Of a DNA stretch of 64,000 nucleotides, positions 8,571 through 18,304 are shown in pieces. Made by a program: the position numbers and the translations under genes. How positions within the stretch are numbered: position 1 is the first letter of the stretch; each line of letters starts with the position of its first letter. Source of the stretch: Qipengyuania citrea (lineage in GTDB: Bacteria > Pseudomonadota > Alphaproteobacteria > Sphingomonadales > Sphingomonadaceae). The stretch is taken from assembly GCF_009828015.1 (NCBI RefSeq), contig NZ_WTYG01000003.1, forward strand, positions 186,001 to 250,000. The letters are read 5' to 3'. The notes under the pieces are model-generated. The model was not told where the DNA came from. It saw only the letters and a program-made list of their open reading frames with translations, and searched no databases.

Positions 8571-9389
8571 ATGATGAGTTTCGAAGGCAAGACGGCCTGG
8601 ATCACGGGCGCGAGCAGCGGCATTGGCGCCGCACTCGCGCGTGAATGGGCGGCACGCGGCGCGCGGATCATCCTGTCGGGCCGCGACGAGGCGCGGCTGA
8701 CGCAGGTTGCCGACGGGATAGACGGCGAAACGCTGATCCTCCCCTTCGACGTGCGCGACGAGGCGGCGATGAAAGCCGCGACGAAGCAAGCGGTCGACTG
8801 GCACGGCGGCGTGGACATCTTCGTCGCCAATGCGGGTATTTCGCAGCGCAGTGCGGCGGTGGATACCGACATGGCGGTATACCGCGAGATCATCGATATC
8901 GACCTCACCGCACAAATCGCCGCGACGCAGGCGCTGCTGCCCCATTTGGTCGCGCGGCAGAGCGGCACGCTGTTGTTCATCAGCTCGATCGCCGGCAAAG
9001 TCGGCGTGCCGATGCGCACCGCCTATTGCGCGGCCAAGTTCGGGCTCATCGGTTATGCCGACGCGCTTCGGGCCGAGCTGTCGCAGCAGGGGGTTTCGGT
9101 GCATGTCGTGTGCCCGGGATCGGTCGCCACCGATGTCAGCCGCAATGCGCTGACCGCCGATGGCAGCAAGCGCGGGCGCAGCGACAAGGTGATCGACAAC
9201 GGCATTGCCCCGGACGAAGCCGCCAAACGTATCGTCGACGCGGTGGAGGCCAACCAGCGCGAGATCATCGTCGCCGAAGGCGTGGAAGAGGCCATGGGCG
9301 AACTGCGCCGGACACCCGATCAATTGCTCGACCAGGTCGCGGGCATGGTCGCGGCCGGATATATGGACAAGATGAAGGCGGACAGTTGA
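8571..9389 (+). CDS. Short-chain dehydrogenase/reductase (SDR)
   Basis: The 272-residue classical SDR has the NAD(P) motif TGASSGIG at about 12-19, NAG at about 88-90, and the catalytic Ser-Tyr-Lys set in SSIAG and YCAAK. The ending EANQREIIVAEG and the overall pattern are close to the DHRS7-like group. It is expected to oxidise or reduce a hydroxyl or keto group with NAD(P)(H) in the cytoplasm; the substrate is not readable. The stop is followed after 2 bases by the ATG of an alpha/beta hydrolase, so the two are co-transcribed and may act on related compounds. Confidence 0.92.
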   Translation: MMSFEGKTAWITGASSGIGAALAREWAARGARIILSGRDEARLTQVADGIDGETLILPFDVRDEAAMKAATKQAVDWHGGVDIFVANAGISQRSAAVDTDMAVYREIIDIDLTAQIAATQALLPHLVARQSGTLLFISSIAGKVGVPMRTAYCAAKFGLIGYADALRAELSQQGVSVHVVCPGSVATDVSRNALTADGSKRGRSDKVIDNGIAPDEAAKRIVDAVEANQREIIVAEGVEEAMGELRRTPDQLLDQVAGMVAAGYMDKMKADS

Positions 9390-9391
9390 GC

Positions 9392-10294
9392 ATGCCGCTG
9401 CAGCAGAAGCGCGTGGTGCTAGCGAACGGCATCGAACTCGATGTGGTGGACGAAGGCCCGCGCGATGCGCCCGCGCTGATCTTCCTGCACGGCTTTCCCG
9501 AAAGCCACCGCACCTGGCGCAACCAGATCCCGCATTTCTCGGGCCGATTTCGCTGCATCGCGCCCGACCAGCGCGGCTATCGCGGGTCGTCCAAGCCGCA
9601 GGAGGTGGAAGCCTATACGCCCGACAAGCTGGTGGGCGATGTGTTCCTGCTCGCTGATGCGCTGGGGGTCGAGAGTTTCACCATCGTCGGTCACGACTGG
9701 GGCGGCGCGATCGCGTGGGGAGTGGCCTATGGCGGCATGGCGAACGGCCGCGTCACGCGAGCAATTATTGCCAATGCGCCGCATCCGGTGCTGTTTCCCA
9801 AGCTCCTCTACACCAATCGCCAGCAGCGCAAGGCGAGCCAGTACTTCACGATTTTCCGCGATCCCGCGAACGATGCGCTGGTGCGCCAGCATGGTCTCGG
9901 GCCACTGCTGATCAAGGCGTTCGAAGGACAGGTGATGGCGCGCGTCGAAGAAGATGAGGCCGCGGCCATGCTGCGCGATTGGTCCGACCCCGAAGCGGCG
10001 TTCGGCATGCTCAATTATTACCGCGCGAGCCCGATGACGGTTCCGCCGCCCGATGCACCCTACGCACTGCCAGAGGACTACCAGCCCTACCCGCTGCCGA
10101 CCTTGGCGATACCCACGCTGGTGATCTGGGCGATGGACGACGAAGCGCTGCCTTCCGCCAATCTGGACGGGCTCGACCAGATGGTTGCCGACCCCGAAGT
10201 TGTGCAGGTCCCCGATTGCGGACATTTCGTGCAATGGGAAGCACCCGAAGCGTTCAATGCGGCGGCCGACGCGTTCCTTGGCCGAACCGGCTGA
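9392..10294 (+). CDS. Alpha/beta hydrolase, epoxide-hydrolase-like
   Basis: The protein has 300 residues. The oxyanion motif HGFPES lies at 33-38, and the nucleophile elbow GHDWGG at 100-105 places an Asp (D102) as nucleophile. Asp in this position plus HGxP is characteristic of epoxide hydrolases and haloalkane dehalogenases rather than esterases. The acid lies near WAMDDEALP and the base His in PDCGHFVQWE near the C-terminus. It is predicted to be a cytoplasmic epoxide hydrolase. It follows the SDR gene after 2 bases. Its stop touches the stop of the convergent DUF2332 gene. Confidence 0.88.
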   Translation: MPLQQKRVVLANGIELDVVDEGPRDAPALIFLHGFPESHRTWRNQIPHFSGRFRCIAPDQRGYRGSSKPQEVEAYTPDKLVGDVFLLADALGVESFTIVGHDWGGAIAWGVAYGGMANGRVTRAIIANAPHPVLFPKLLYTNRQQRKASQYFTIFRDPANDALVRQHGLGPLLIKAFEGQVMARVEEDEAAAMLRDWSDPEAAFGMLNYYRASPMTVPPPDAPYALPEDYQPYPLPTLAIPTLVIWAMDDEALPSANLDGLDQMVADPEVVQVPDCGHFVQWEAPEAFNAAADAFLGRTG

Positions 10295-11386
10295 TCAGCC
10301 CTTCCATTCGATCCATGCGCCATGCGGATGGGCGGTGGCAAGATTGCGCCTCAGATCGCCGGCGGGCCAGTAGCTGGCGGTCAGCTCATGCCGGTGCGTA
10401 TCGCGGTTGGCCTCCAGGCTGACCCAAGCGAGCGGCGTCTCGGAGTCCGCGCGCTGCCCCGCGGCTTCCATCAATTCGACGATCTGGTCGCGTTCGTCGC
10501 GCGGAATGTATTGCCAGACCACCGAATGCATCAGCACCCGCGTAGTCCCTCGTTCCTGCGGACGTTCCAGCCGATCGCGGAGGAAATCGACCGCCCGCCG
10601 GCGCTCGATCTCCGGCGGGAAGGTGTGCGCCGCCGCGATCGCCGTCTCCAATCGGGCGAAGCGGTCGGTAAATTCGGGCCAGATATAGGCCTTCAGGCGC
10701 GCGACCTGCCCTTCGTCGGTCAGGTCGATCGGCGACACGTCGCAGCCCTGCGCACCGACGATGTCGAACCCCTGGTCCGGCGGGGACGCGCCGCGCCATT
10801 CGGGCGCAATCCGCATGCGCGCATTCTTGGGCCCAACGCAGACGCCGCCGAGGTCATAGCGATATCGCCGCATCATCAAGTTGACGCCCGCGCTGGAGCC
10901 GATCTCGAGCAGGTCGAAATGGCCGGGAAGCCCCTGTTCCACCAGCCACAGGAATGCTGCCGCGAAACTGGCCGACCGGCCGGCTTCGTTGGTCTGGGGC
11001 GGACCGTCGAGCCACGGCATCAGGAAGGCTTCGTGCCGTTCGATCGCCGCAGCGACGAGTTCGGCGGCATTGTTCGGGCCCAGTCCTTCGTAGATCGGCG
11101 ACAGGCCCGGCTCTTCCCCGCTCTGGTGCAGGGCGTGCAGTCCCCCCGCTACCCGTAGAGGCAGTGCATCGGCCAGCGGCGGACCGGCCCAGCGGCGCAC
11201 CCGGCGCATGAAGGCGCCGCCGCGGTCCGTATCGAGCAGGTCGCCAACCGCCTGGCAGACCAGCGCGGTGACCCCCGCGCGGTTGTCGCGGCAATAGGCC
11301 ACCTGGTTTTCGAAAGCGCGTGCCACCGCCGCCGGGCCGGTGGCCCCCGGCGTGGTCACGACATATTTTGCCTTGTCGATCGCCAT
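10295..11386 (-). CDS. DUF2332 domain-containing protein
   Basis: The 363-residue cytoplasmic protein matches the DUF2332 family: early [16 protein letters not shown] in the middle, then [20 protein letters not shown] at about 168-187, which resembles a SAM-binding GxG loop, and [16 protein letters not shown] near 300. No function is established for the family; a methyltransferase-like fold is an inference from the loop. I chose the ATG at 11384-11386; a GTG 12 bases upstream is possible. The gene is divergent from hisG with only 36 bases between the starts, so the promoters overlap. Confidence 0.85.
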   Translation of the reverse strand: MAIDKAKYVVTTPGATGPAAVARAFENQVAYCRDNRAGVTALVCQAVGDLLDTDRGGAFMRRVRRWAGPPLADALPLRVAGGLHALHQSGEEPGLSPIYEGLGPNNAAELVAAAIERHEAFLMPWLDGPPQTNEAGRSASFAAAFLWLVEQGLPGHFDLLEIGSSAGVNLMMRRYRYDLGGVCVGPKNARMRIAPEWRGASPPDQGFDIVGAQGCDVSPIDLTDEGQVARLKAYIWPEFTDRFARLETAIAAAHTFPPEIERRRAVDFLRDRLERPQERGTTRVLMHSVVWQYIPRDERDQIVELMEAAGQRADSETPLAWVSLEANRDTHRHELTASYWPAGDLRRNLATAHPHGAWIEWKG

Positions 11387-11422
11387 TGCCCTTTGCACCC
11401 TCGCTGCCTATTTGCGCATCCA

Positions 11423-12079
11423 ATGAACGAATGCCTCACCTTCGCCGTTCCAAAGGGCCGTATCCTTGACGAAGCGCTGCCAGTAATGGCGCGTGCCGGG
11501 GTCGTGCCCGAAGACGCTTTCCACGACAAGGCGAACCGCTCGCTGACCTTCGCGACCACGCGCAATGACATGCGCCTGATCCGCGTGCGCGCCTTCGACG
11601 TCGCGACTTTCGTGGCCCATGGCGCAGCGCAGATGGGTATTGTCGGTTCGGACGTGATCGAGGAATTCGACTATGCGGACCTTTACGCGCCCGTCGATCT
11701 CGACTTCGGGCACTGCCATCTTGCGGTGGCCGAGCCGGTAGAAGGCGCGGAAAGCATCGACGGTGCCAGCCACCTGCGCGTCGCGACCAAATACCCCAAC
11801 CTCACCCGCCGCCATTTCGAACGGCAGGGCATCCAGGCCGAATGCGTAAAGCTGAACGGGGCGATGGAAATCGCGCCCGCACTCGGCCTTGCCGGGCGGA
11901 TCGTCGATCTGGTCTCCACCGGCACGACGCTGCGCGAAAACGGCCTGGTCGAAACCAGCCGCATCCTCGACATTTCGGCGCGCCTCATCGTCAACCGTGC
12001 CGCGCTGAAGACCGATCCGCGCGTGGCCGCGCTGGTCGAAGCCTTCCGCGCCGACGCGGCACAGCGCGAGGCCGCCTGA
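11423..12079 (+). CDS. hisG: ATP phosphoribosyltransferase, short form
   Basis: HisG makes phosphoribosyl-ATP from ATP and PRPP, the first step of histidine synthesis. This copy has about 218 residues from [14 protein letters not shown] and lacks the C-terminal ACT-like regulatory domain, so it is the short form. Visible family segments are [23 protein letters not shown] and [13 protein letters not shown] (the PRPP loop). Short HisG proteins normally need HisZ for activity and feedback control, and no hisZ is in this window. The stop overlaps the hisD start by one base (TGATG), so hisG, hisD, nusB and thiL form one transcript. Confidence 0.95.
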   Translation: MNECLTFAVPKGRILDEALPVMARAGVVPEDAFHDKANRSLTFATTRNDMRLIRVRAFDVATFVAHGAAQMGIVGSDVIEEFDYADLYAPVDLDFGHCHLAVAEPVEGAESIDGASHLRVATKYPNLTRRHFERQGIQAECVKLNGAMEIAPALGLAGRIVDLVSTGTTLRENGLVETSRILDISARLIVNRAALKTDPRVAALVEAFRADAAQREAA

Positions 12080-13368
12080 TGCAATTCCTGAAAACCGCCG
12101 ACGCCGGGTTCGAAAGCGCTTTTGCCCGGATCGTGCGCGATCGCCGGGAAAGCGATACGCAAGTCGGGCGCGATGTCGCCTCGATGATCAACGAAGTGCG
12201 CGAACGCGGCGATGCCGCGCTGGCCGAATACACTGCGCGCTTCGACAGCCACCGGCTAGCCGAAGACGATGACTGGTGCATACCGCTGGCCGCCTGCCGC
12301 GAAGCCTATGATGTGCTCGACCCCGACTTGCGCGATGCGCTGGAAACCGCGGCCAGCCGCATCCGCGCATATCATGAGGGCCAGCTTCCCGAAAACCGCG
12401 ACTATACCGACGATATCGGCATGCGGCTCGGTGCGCGTTGGAACGCGGTCGAAGCCGCCGGACTGTATGTCCCCGGCGGACGCGCATCCTATCCCTCGTC
12501 GCTGCTGATGAACGCGATCCCCGCGAAAGTCGCAGGCGTGGAGCGGCTGGTCGTCACCACGCCTACGCCGGGCGGCGAGACCAACGCGCTGGTTCTCGCC
12601 GCTGCCCATATCGCGGGCGTGGATGAAATCTGGCGGGTCGGCGGGGCGCAGGCCGTGGCCGCGCTGGCCTATGGCACCGACCGGATCGGCAAGGTCGATG
12701 TCATCGCCGGGCCGGGCAATGCCTGGGTCGCCGAAGCGAAACGCCAGCTCTACGGCGTGGTCGGCATCGACATGGTCGCCGGGCCCAGCGAGATTCTCGT
12801 CATCGCCGATGGCAACAACAATCCCGAATGGATCGCCGCCGACCTGCTGAGCCAGGCCGAGCACGACCCGACCAGCCAGTCGATCCTGATTACCGACAGC
12901 GACGCGCTGGCTCGGCAGGTCGAGGACGCAGTCGACCTCGCGTTGATGAAGCTGCCCACCGGCAAGACGGCCAAGGCCAGCTGGGACGCACATGGCCTGA
13001 TCGTGGTGGTTGGCAGTCTCGATGAGGCACCCGCCCTGTCGGACCGGCTGGCAGCGGAGCATGTCGAGCTGATGGTCGACGAACCGCAGGGCCTATTCGA
13101 CCGGATGCGCCATGCCGGCAGCGTCTTCCTCGGCCGGCACACGCCGGAAGCGGTGGGCGACTATATCGCCGGCCCGAACCACGTCCTTCCCACCGGGCGC
13201 CGCGCGCGCTTTGCCAGCGGCCTGTCGGTGCTCGACTTCATGAAGCGCACCAGCTTCATCGACGCCTCCGAAGCCGCGCTGGCCGCGATCGGCCCGGCCG
13301 CGGTCAGGCTGGCGGAGGCCGAGGGGCTTCCCGCGCACGCGCTGTCGATTTCCACGAGATTGAAATGA
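12079..13368 (+). CDS. hisD: Histidinol dehydrogenase
   Basis: HisD oxidises L-histidinol to L-histidine with two NAD+ and a zinc ion. The 429-residue length is normal. Family marks are VPGGRASYPSSLLMNAIPA, GGAQAVAALAYGT, GPGNAWVAEAKRQLYG, the zinc ligands in SQAEHD, the catalytic EHVEL, and GPNHVLPTGRRARF. The start codon overlaps the hisG stop. The last codons overlap the nusB start by 4 bases (ATGA), so translation is coupled along the operon. Nothing is missing in the catalytic motifs. Confidence 0.97.
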   Translation: MQFLKTADAGFESAFARIVRDRRESDTQVGRDVASMINEVRERGDAALAEYTARFDSHRLAEDDDWCIPLAACREAYDVLDPDLRDALETAASRIRAYHEGQLPENRDYTDDIGMRLGARWNAVEAAGLYVPGGRASYPSSLLMNAIPAKVAGVERLVVTTPTPGGETNALVLAAAHIAGVDEIWRVGGAQAVAALAYGTDRIGKVDVIAGPGNAWVAEAKRQLYGVVGIDMVAGPSEILVIADGNNNPEWIAADLLSQAEHDPTSQSILITDSDALARQVEDAVDLALMKLPTGKTAKASWDAHGLIVVVGSLDEAPALSDRLAAEHVELMVDEPQGLFDRMRHAGSVFLGRHTPEAVGDYIAGPNHVLPTGRRARFASGLSVLDFMKRTSFIDASEAALAAIGPAAVRLAEAEGLPAHALSISTRLK

Positions 13369-13817
13369 ACCAGAATTCGAAGTCCCAGGCCCGCAGCGCG
13401 GCCCGCCTCGGTGCCGTGCAGGCGCTCTACCAGCAGCATATGGAAGGCACCGCCGTGACCAGGCTGCTGAACGAGTTCCACCAGCACCGGCTCGGCCGCG
13501 TGATCGAAGACGAGGAATATGCCGAAGCCGACGTCGATTTCTTCGACGACCTCGTCACGGGCGTGGATGCGCGCCGCGCGGAGATCGACGACAAGCTGAC
13601 CGCGCGGCTGGCGCAGGGCTGGACGCTGGCGCGGCTCGACAAGACCATGCTGCAGATCCTGCGTGCGGGCACTTACGAACTGATCGCCCGGCAAGATGTC
13701 CCCAAGGCCAGCTCGATCAGTGAATATGTCGATGTCGCCAAGGCATTTTTCGACGATCGCGAGGCGAAATTCGTCAACGGCATCCTCGACGCCGTGGCGA
13801 CCGAGGCCGGACGCTGA
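13365..13817 (+). CDS. nusB: Transcription antitermination factor NusB
   Basis: NusB with NusE (S10) binds boxA RNA and promotes antitermination, mainly on rRNA operons. The 150-residue protein has the all-helical pattern: the N-terminal Arg-rich SAARLGAVQALYQQ, then ARLDKTMLQILRAGTYEL, and the terminal EYVDVAKAFFDDREAKFVNGILD. Its start overlaps the hisD stop by 4 bases, and its TGA overlaps the inferred CTG start of thiL. Association of nusB with thiL is widespread in bacteria. Confidence 0.95.
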   Translation: MNQNSKSQARSAARLGAVQALYQQHMEGTAVTRLLNEFHQHRLGRVIEDEEYAEADVDFFDDLVTGVDARRAEIDDKLTARLAQGWTLARLDKTMLQILRAGTYELIARQDVPKASSISEYVDVAKAFFDDREAKFVNGILDAVATEAGR

Positions 13818-14674
13818 ACGAAAGCGCGTTCGTCGCCGCGCTCAAGGCGCTGGCGGACACCCCCGCCGCACGCGGTCTCGAGGATGATGCCGCAGTTCTG
13901 AGTGTCGGCGGCCAGCAGCTGGTCCTCACCCACGACACGCTGGTCGAGGGCGTCCACGTCCGCGCGGACGAGGACCTTGCCGACATTGCATGGAAGCTCG
14001 TCGCAGTGAACCTGTCCGATCTGGCAGCCAAGGGTGCACGGCCCCTCGGCGTGCTGGTGTCGCATATGCTGGGCGATTCCGACGCGCGCTTTATCGAGGG
14101 CTTGCGTGAAATCCTCGGCGAATACGACGTGGCGCTGCTGGGCGGCGATACCGTGCGCGCCGAAGGCCGCAGGGTCTGGGGATGCACCGCGGTCGGCAAG
14201 GCAACGCATGCGCCCGCGCCCGACCGCCGCGGCGCGCGGGCAGGCGATGCGGTGTTCGTTACCGGCACGCTCGGCTATGCCATGCTCGGCCTCGGCGACC
14301 GCGCCAGCGGCAGCCGCGCAGACCTCGCCTATCGCCGCCCGCGCCCGCTGGTGGCCGAAGGAATCGCGCTGGCCCCGCATGTAACGGCGATGATGGATGT
14401 CTCCGACGGCTTGCTGCTCGACGCCTGGCGCCTCGCGCATGCCAGCGGCGTCGAACTGGCGCTCGACAGCGCGCAGGTTCCGGTGGCCGATCCTCAGAAG
14501 GCCGGGGAATGCATGCGATGGGGCGATGACTACCAATTGCTGTTTACCGCGCCCGCCGATGCTGCCCTTCCCGTTGCCGCTGCACGTGTCGGGACGGTGA
14601 CCGGTGGCCCCCCCGGACTATCGCTGGACGGCGACATTTTCCCCTATGCCGAAGGGCTTGGCTACCGCCACTGA
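13814..14674 (+). CDS. thiL: Thiamine-monophosphate kinase, with an apparent CTG start codon
   Basis: ThiL phosphorylates thiamine monophosphate to thiamine diphosphate with ATP. Homology in this frame runs from LNESAFVAAL right after the nusB stop through GLEDDAAVL (the acidic Mg-ATP motif), THDTLVEGVHV and VAVNLSDLAAKGA, to MMDVSDGLLLD and WGDDYQLLF. In this frame there is no ATG, GTG or TTG between an in-frame TGA at 13721-13723 and residue 65 (GTG at 14006). The only start in the expected place is the CTG at 13814-13816, which overlaps the nusB stop as CTGA, exactly where ATGA would be expected. From CTG the protein has 286 residues, slightly short for the family but complete. Starting at 14006 would delete the DD motif. 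Confidence 0.9.
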   Translation: MNESAFVAALKALADTPAARGLEDDAAVLSVGGQQLVLTHDTLVEGVHVRADEDLADIAWKLVAVNLSDLAAKGARPLGVLVSHMLGDSDARFIEGLREILGEYDVALLGGDTVRAEGRRVWGCTAVGKATHAPAPDRRGARAGDAVFVTGTLGYAMLGLGDRASGSRADLAYRRPRPLVAEGIALAPHVTAMMDVSDGLLLDAWRLAHASGVELALDSAQVPVADPQKAGECMRWGDDYQLLFTAPADAALPVAAARVGTVTGGPPGLSLDGDIFPYAEGLGYRH

Positions 14675-14725
14675 TTGCTTGCGCGCAGGGCCGTGCGCGG
14701 CGAAATATTGCTACGTAATTCCACC

Positions 14726-14753
14726 TTGTCACGTAACGGATGCCGCTTATACC
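14726..14753 (+). promoter_or_regulatory. Candidate sigma70-type promoter for hppA
   Basis: TTGTCA (14726-14731) and TATACC (14748-14753) are spaced by 16 bases in the 149-base gap between thiL and hppA, about 70 bases before the GTG start. This is the most promoter-like stretch in the gap. It is judged by eye only; no start site is known. Confidence 0.35.
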
Positions 14754-14823
14754 TTCGCTAAGCCTCGGCGTTTCCCGCGCCGGAGCGCAAAAAGATATAA
14801 ACATAGCGGGAGGGGGAAATTTC

Positions 14824-16980
14824 GTGGACCTAGTTCTCATAGCAATACTGCTGGGACTGCTGGCCGTCGTGTACGGCTTCGTCACCAGCCGCCAGGTGCT
14901 TGGCGCAGGCGCCGGCAACGAACGAATGCAGGAAATCGCCGGCGCAATCCAGGAAGGCGCACAGGCCTATCTGAAACGCCAGTATACGACGATCAGCGTG
15001 GTCGGCATCGCGGTAGCGGTGCTGGTCTTCGCCTTCCTCGGCATCGTGCCGGCGGTCGGCTTCGTGATCGGGGCGATCCTGTCGGGTGTCGCCGGCTTCA
15101 TCGGCATGAACATTTCGGTGCGCGCCAACGTGCGGACCGCCGCTGCCGCGCAAAGCGGGCTCCAGCAGGGGCTGACGCTGGCCTTCCGTGCAGGTGCGAT
15201 CACCGGCATGCTGGTGGCAGGCCTCGCCCTGCTCGCGATTGCGGTGTTCTTCTGGTACCTCGTCGGCCCCGGCGGACACGCGCCCAATAGCCGCGAAGTG
15301 ATCGACGGGCTGGTCGGCCTGGCCTTCGGCGCCTCGCTGATATCGATTTTCGCGCGTCTTGGCGGCGGGATCTTCACCAAGGCCGCCGATGTCGGCGCCG
15401 ATCTGGTCGGCAAGGTCGAAGCCGGGATCCCAGAGGACGATCCGCGCAACCCTGCGGTCATCGCCGACAATGTCGGTGACAATGTCGGCGACTGCGCGGG
15501 CATGGCTGCCGATCTGTTCGAAACCTATGTCGTCACGGTCGGGGCCACCATGGTGCTGACCGCGCTGCTGTTCGGTGAAACGCTGGGCGATCTGCTGCTG
15601 CCGATGATGGCGCTGCCGCTGCTCATCGGCGGGGCCTGCATCGTGACCAGTATCATCGGCACCTATTTCGTGAAGCTGGGCAAGAACAGCACCAATGTGA
15701 TGGGCGCGATGTACAAGGGTTTCATCGTCACCGCTGTTCTCGCAATCCCGCTGATCTGGCTCGTCATGAGCCAGGTTCTCGGCGGCATGGGTACCGAAAT
15801 CGGCGGCAGTATCGCCGGGATCGACCCCGGGGCGCCGCTGGCCGAAGAAGGCACTGCCGAACAGGTCCGCTCGTTCAGCGGCTGGGACCTGTTCTGGTGT
15901 TCGGTCATCGGGCTGGTCATCACCGGCCTCATCATCTGGATCACCGAGTATTACACCGGAACCGGGTTTCGCCCGGTAAGGTCGATCGCCAAGGCTTCCG
16001 AGACCGGACACGGCACCAATGTTATCCAGGGACTGGCTATCAGCCTTGAATCGACCGCGCTGCCGACGATCGTTATCGTCGCGGGAATCATCGCCACCTT
16101 CCAGCTCGCCGGGCTCATGGGCATCGCCTATGCCGCAACGGCCATGCTGGCGCTGGCGGGAATGGTCGTCGCGCTCGATGCCTATGGTCCGGTGACCGAC
16201 AATGCCGGCGGGATCGCCGAAATGGCTGGTCTCGACGACAGCGTGCGTGAAAAGACCGATCTGCTCGACGCAGTGGGCAACACCACCAAGGCGGTGACCA
16301 AGGGCTATGCCATCGGTTCTGCAGGTCTGGGCGCACTGGTGCTGTTCGCGGCCTATACGACCGACCTCGCGGAGTTCTTCCCCGATGCGGACGTCGATTT
16401 CAGCCTCGAGAACCCATACGTGATCGTCGGTCTGCTGCTGGGCGCACTGCTCCCATACCTGTTCGGAGCGATGGGCATGACCGCGGTGGGCCGCGCTGCG
16501 GGCGATGTGGTCAAGGACGTGCGCGAACAGTTCGCGGGCGATCCGGGGATCATGGCGGGCACCAGCAAGCCCGACTATGCCCGCACCGTCGATCTCGTCA
16601 CCAAGGCCGCGATCAAGGAAATGATCGTACCCTCGATGCTGCCGGTCCTGGCTCCCATCGTGATCTATTACGCGATCTACTTCCTCGCGGGTCAGGAAAA
16701 CGCCTTTGCTGCACTCGGGGCTTTGCTCCTCGGCGTCATCATCGGCGGGATCTTCGTGGCCTTGTCGATGACCGCAGGTGGCGGCGCATGGGACAATGCG
16801 AAGAAGTATATCGAGGACGGCCATCACGGCGGCAAGGGCAGCGAAGCCCACAAGGCCGCAGTTACCGGCGATACGGTCGGCGATCCCTACAAGGACACAG
16901 CCGGTCCGGCGGTCAACCCGATGATCAAGATCACCAATATCGTGGCGCTCTTGCTGCTTGCCGCGCTTGCGGGCGGCTGA
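14824..16980 (+). CDS. hppA: Membrane-bound H+-translocating pyrophosphatase, K+-independent type
   Basis: This integral membrane pump couples PPi hydrolysis to proton export. The GTG at 14824 has a gggaggggga Shine-Dalgarno and gives 718 residues with about 16 membrane segments. The PPi/Mg site is visible as [20 protein letters not shown] and [19 protein letters not shown] second acidic loop has [16 protein letters not shown]. The segment [10 protein letters not shown] carries Lys and Thr at the two positions that mark K+-independent H+-PPases (Ala and Gly in K+-dependent ones). The C-terminal [18 protein letters not shown] is present. It lies downstream of thiL with its own probable promoter and a terminator after it. 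Confidence 0.96.
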   Translation: MDLVLIAILLGLLAVVYGFVTSRQVLGAGAGNERMQEIAGAIQEGAQAYLKRQYTTISVVGIAVAVLVFAFLGIVPAVGFVIGAILSGVAGFIGMNISVRANVRTAAAAQSGLQQGLTLAFRAGAITGMLVAGLALLAIAVFFWYLVGPGGHAPNSREVIDGLVGLAFGASLISIFARLGGGIFTKAADVGADLVGKVEAGIPEDDPRNPAVIADNVGDNVGDCAGMAADLFETYVVTVGATMVLTALLFGETLGDLLLPMMALPLLIGGACIVTSIIGTYFVKLGKNSTNVMGAMYKGFIVTAVLAIPLIWLVMSQVLGGMGTEIGGSIAGIDPGAPLAEEGTAEQVRSFSGWDLFWCSVIGLVITGLIIWITEYYTGTGFRPVRSIAKASETGHGTNVIQGLAISLESTALPTIVIVAGIIATFQLAGLMGIAYAATAMLALAGMVVALDAYGPVTDNAGGIAEMAGLDDSVREKTDLLDAVGNTTKAVTKGYAIGSAGLGALVLFAAYTTDLAEFFPDADVDFSLENPYVIVGLLLGALLPYLFGAMGMTAVGRAAGDVVKDVREQFAGDPGIMAGTSKPDYARTVDLVTKAAIKEMIVPSMLPVLAPIVIYYAIYFLAGQENAFAALGALLLGVIIGGIFVALSMTAGGGAWDNAKKYIEDGHHGGKGSEAHKAAVTGDTVGDPYKDTAGPAVNPMIKITNIVALLLLAALAGG

Positions 16981-16999
16981 CGACGCGTCCGGGTGAAGG

Positions 17000-17037
17000 C
17001 GGTGGTGGCATGGACAGACGTGCCGCCACCGTCCTTT
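17000..17037 (+). terminator. Rho-independent terminator after hppA
   Basis: CGGTGGTGGCA at 17000-17010 pairs with TGCCGCCACCG at 17021-17031 (one G-U pair, 10-base loop), followed by TTTT at 17034-17037. It lies 20 bases after the hppA stop and separates hppA from the next operon. Confidence 0.6.
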
Positions 17038-17086
17038 TCGACGCATTAACCCAGTTTAAGCGCTTTTTTCCTATGCTTGTCGCCCG

Positions 17087-18304
17087 ATGGGGAATGCAGT
17101 GGCGCATATCGATGAACTCACGACCAGCAACCGGCTCGGTCCCGGCGGCGAGCACGAGGCTCGCTTGCAGGGCACCAGCACGCGCAGCGGCATGACCGGC
17201 CTGAGCGAAGGGTTCTCGGTCGCGTCATGGCGCGATGCGGATAACGCCGGTTTCATCGAAAAATGGCATCGCCTGGCGCTTGCCAGCGCGACGCCCAATC
17301 CCTTCAACGAAGCATGGTTTCTGCTGCCATCGCTGCGCCAGTTCGACCCAAAGGGCGAGGTCATGCTCGCCACCCATGTCGTGCGCGGAGAACTGGCCGG
17401 GCTGATGCCCATGCTGCGCGACCGCGACTATCACGGCAGGCCACTGCCGCATCTCGCCAACTGGCTGCATTCCAACGCCTTCAGCGGCGAACCCCTGGTC
17501 AGGGCCGATCATTGCGCGTCATTCTGGCAGCACATGCTCGACTGGTGCGATCGTCACGCGCACGGCAGCCTGTTCTTCCACCTTTCCGGAATCCCGGCGG
17601 ATGGCGCTGCCTTGGCGGCGCTGCGTGATATCGCCGGAAAACCGGATCGCGGCCTGCGCATCGTCGAAACGATCGAGCGCGCCGTGCTGCACGGCGGACG
17701 ATCCCCGCAAGACCATTTGCGCTTGGCGCTCGACAAGAAGCGCCGCAAGGAATTGAACCGCAAGCGGCGGCGGCTGGAAGAACTCGGCGAGTTGGTGCTG
17801 ACGCGCCACGACGATGACACCGGGCTTGGCAGCTGGATCGACCAGTTTCTCGAACTCGAACAGGCGGGTTGGAAAGGCGCCCAAGGCTCGGCGATCTCCA
17901 GCGCGCCGAATACCGAGGCCGTGTTCCGCGAAAGCATGACGGCGGCCGCCCGTCTGGGAAAACTGCAGCGGCTGGCCTTCCACCTGGACGGACGGCCAGT
18001 CGCCATGCTCAGCAGTTTCATCTGCGAGCCCCACGCCTTCGGGTTCAAGACCACATTCGACGAAAGCCTGGCAAAACTCTCCCCCGGCATGCTGCTGCAG
18101 GTCGAAAATCTCGCAATTCTCGAACGCAGCGGCGTAACCCTGTCGGACAGCTGCGCAGCACCCGACCACCCGATGATTGGCCAGATCTGGCCCGACCGGC
18201 GCGAAATCGTCAAACTGTCGATCCCCATCGGCGGCAGTTTGCGCCGCAGCATCGGGCGCGCGCTGACCGCGCTTGAACTGCGCCGGGGCAGGAACCGCAA
18301 ATGA
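17087..18304 (+). CDS. GNAT/BioF2-like (CelD/BcsL family) acyltransferase
   Basis: At 405 residues, it has the two-lobed GNAT layout of the CelD/BcsL, BioF2-like group. The N-lobe has WHRLALASATPNPFNEAWFL and LPHLANWLHSNAFSGEPLV. A highly basic helix DKKRRKELNRKRRRLEELG (about 218-236) precedes the C-lobe SFICEPHAFGFKTTFDESLAKLSPGMLL, where FKTTFDE is the acetyl-CoA-binding strand typical of FemABX-like folds. Members transfer acyl or aminoacyl groups in envelope or exopolysaccharide chemistry, but the substrate here is unknown. No signal or membrane segment is seen. The last 4 bases overlap the JmjC-like gene, so the two are coupled. Confidence 0.8.
   Translation: MGNAVAHIDELTTSNRLGPGGEHEARLQGTSTRSGMTGLSEGFSVASWRDADNAGFIEKWHRLALASATPNPFNEAWFLLPSLRQFDPKGEVMLATHVVRGELAGLMPMLRDRDYHGRPLPHLANWLHSNAFSGEPLVRADHCASFWQHMLDWCDRHAHGSLFFHLSGIPADGAALAALRDIAGKPDRGLRIVETIERAVLHGGRSPQDHLRLALDKKRRKELNRKRRRLEELGELVLTRHDDDTGLGSWIDQFLELEQAGWKGAQGSAISSAPNTEAVFRESMTAAARLGKLQRLAFHLDGRPVAMLSSFICEPHAFGFKTTFDESLAKLSPGMLLQVENLAILERSGVTLSDSCAAPDHPMIGQIWPDRREIVKLSIPIGGSLRRSIGRALTALELRRGRNRK

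Noticed and set aside
14830..17046. Long open frame of 738 residues on the minus strand across hppA
   Set aside because: It is the antisense of a well-conserved pump gene; the sequence is His/Asp/Arg-rich and matches no fold. High-GC coding DNA routinely opens such frames.
17046..17059. TTAA-N6-TTAA upstream of the acyltransferase operon, as a CtrA site
   Set aside because: CtrA needs 7 bases between the TTAA halves; here there are 6 and the flanking C is missing.
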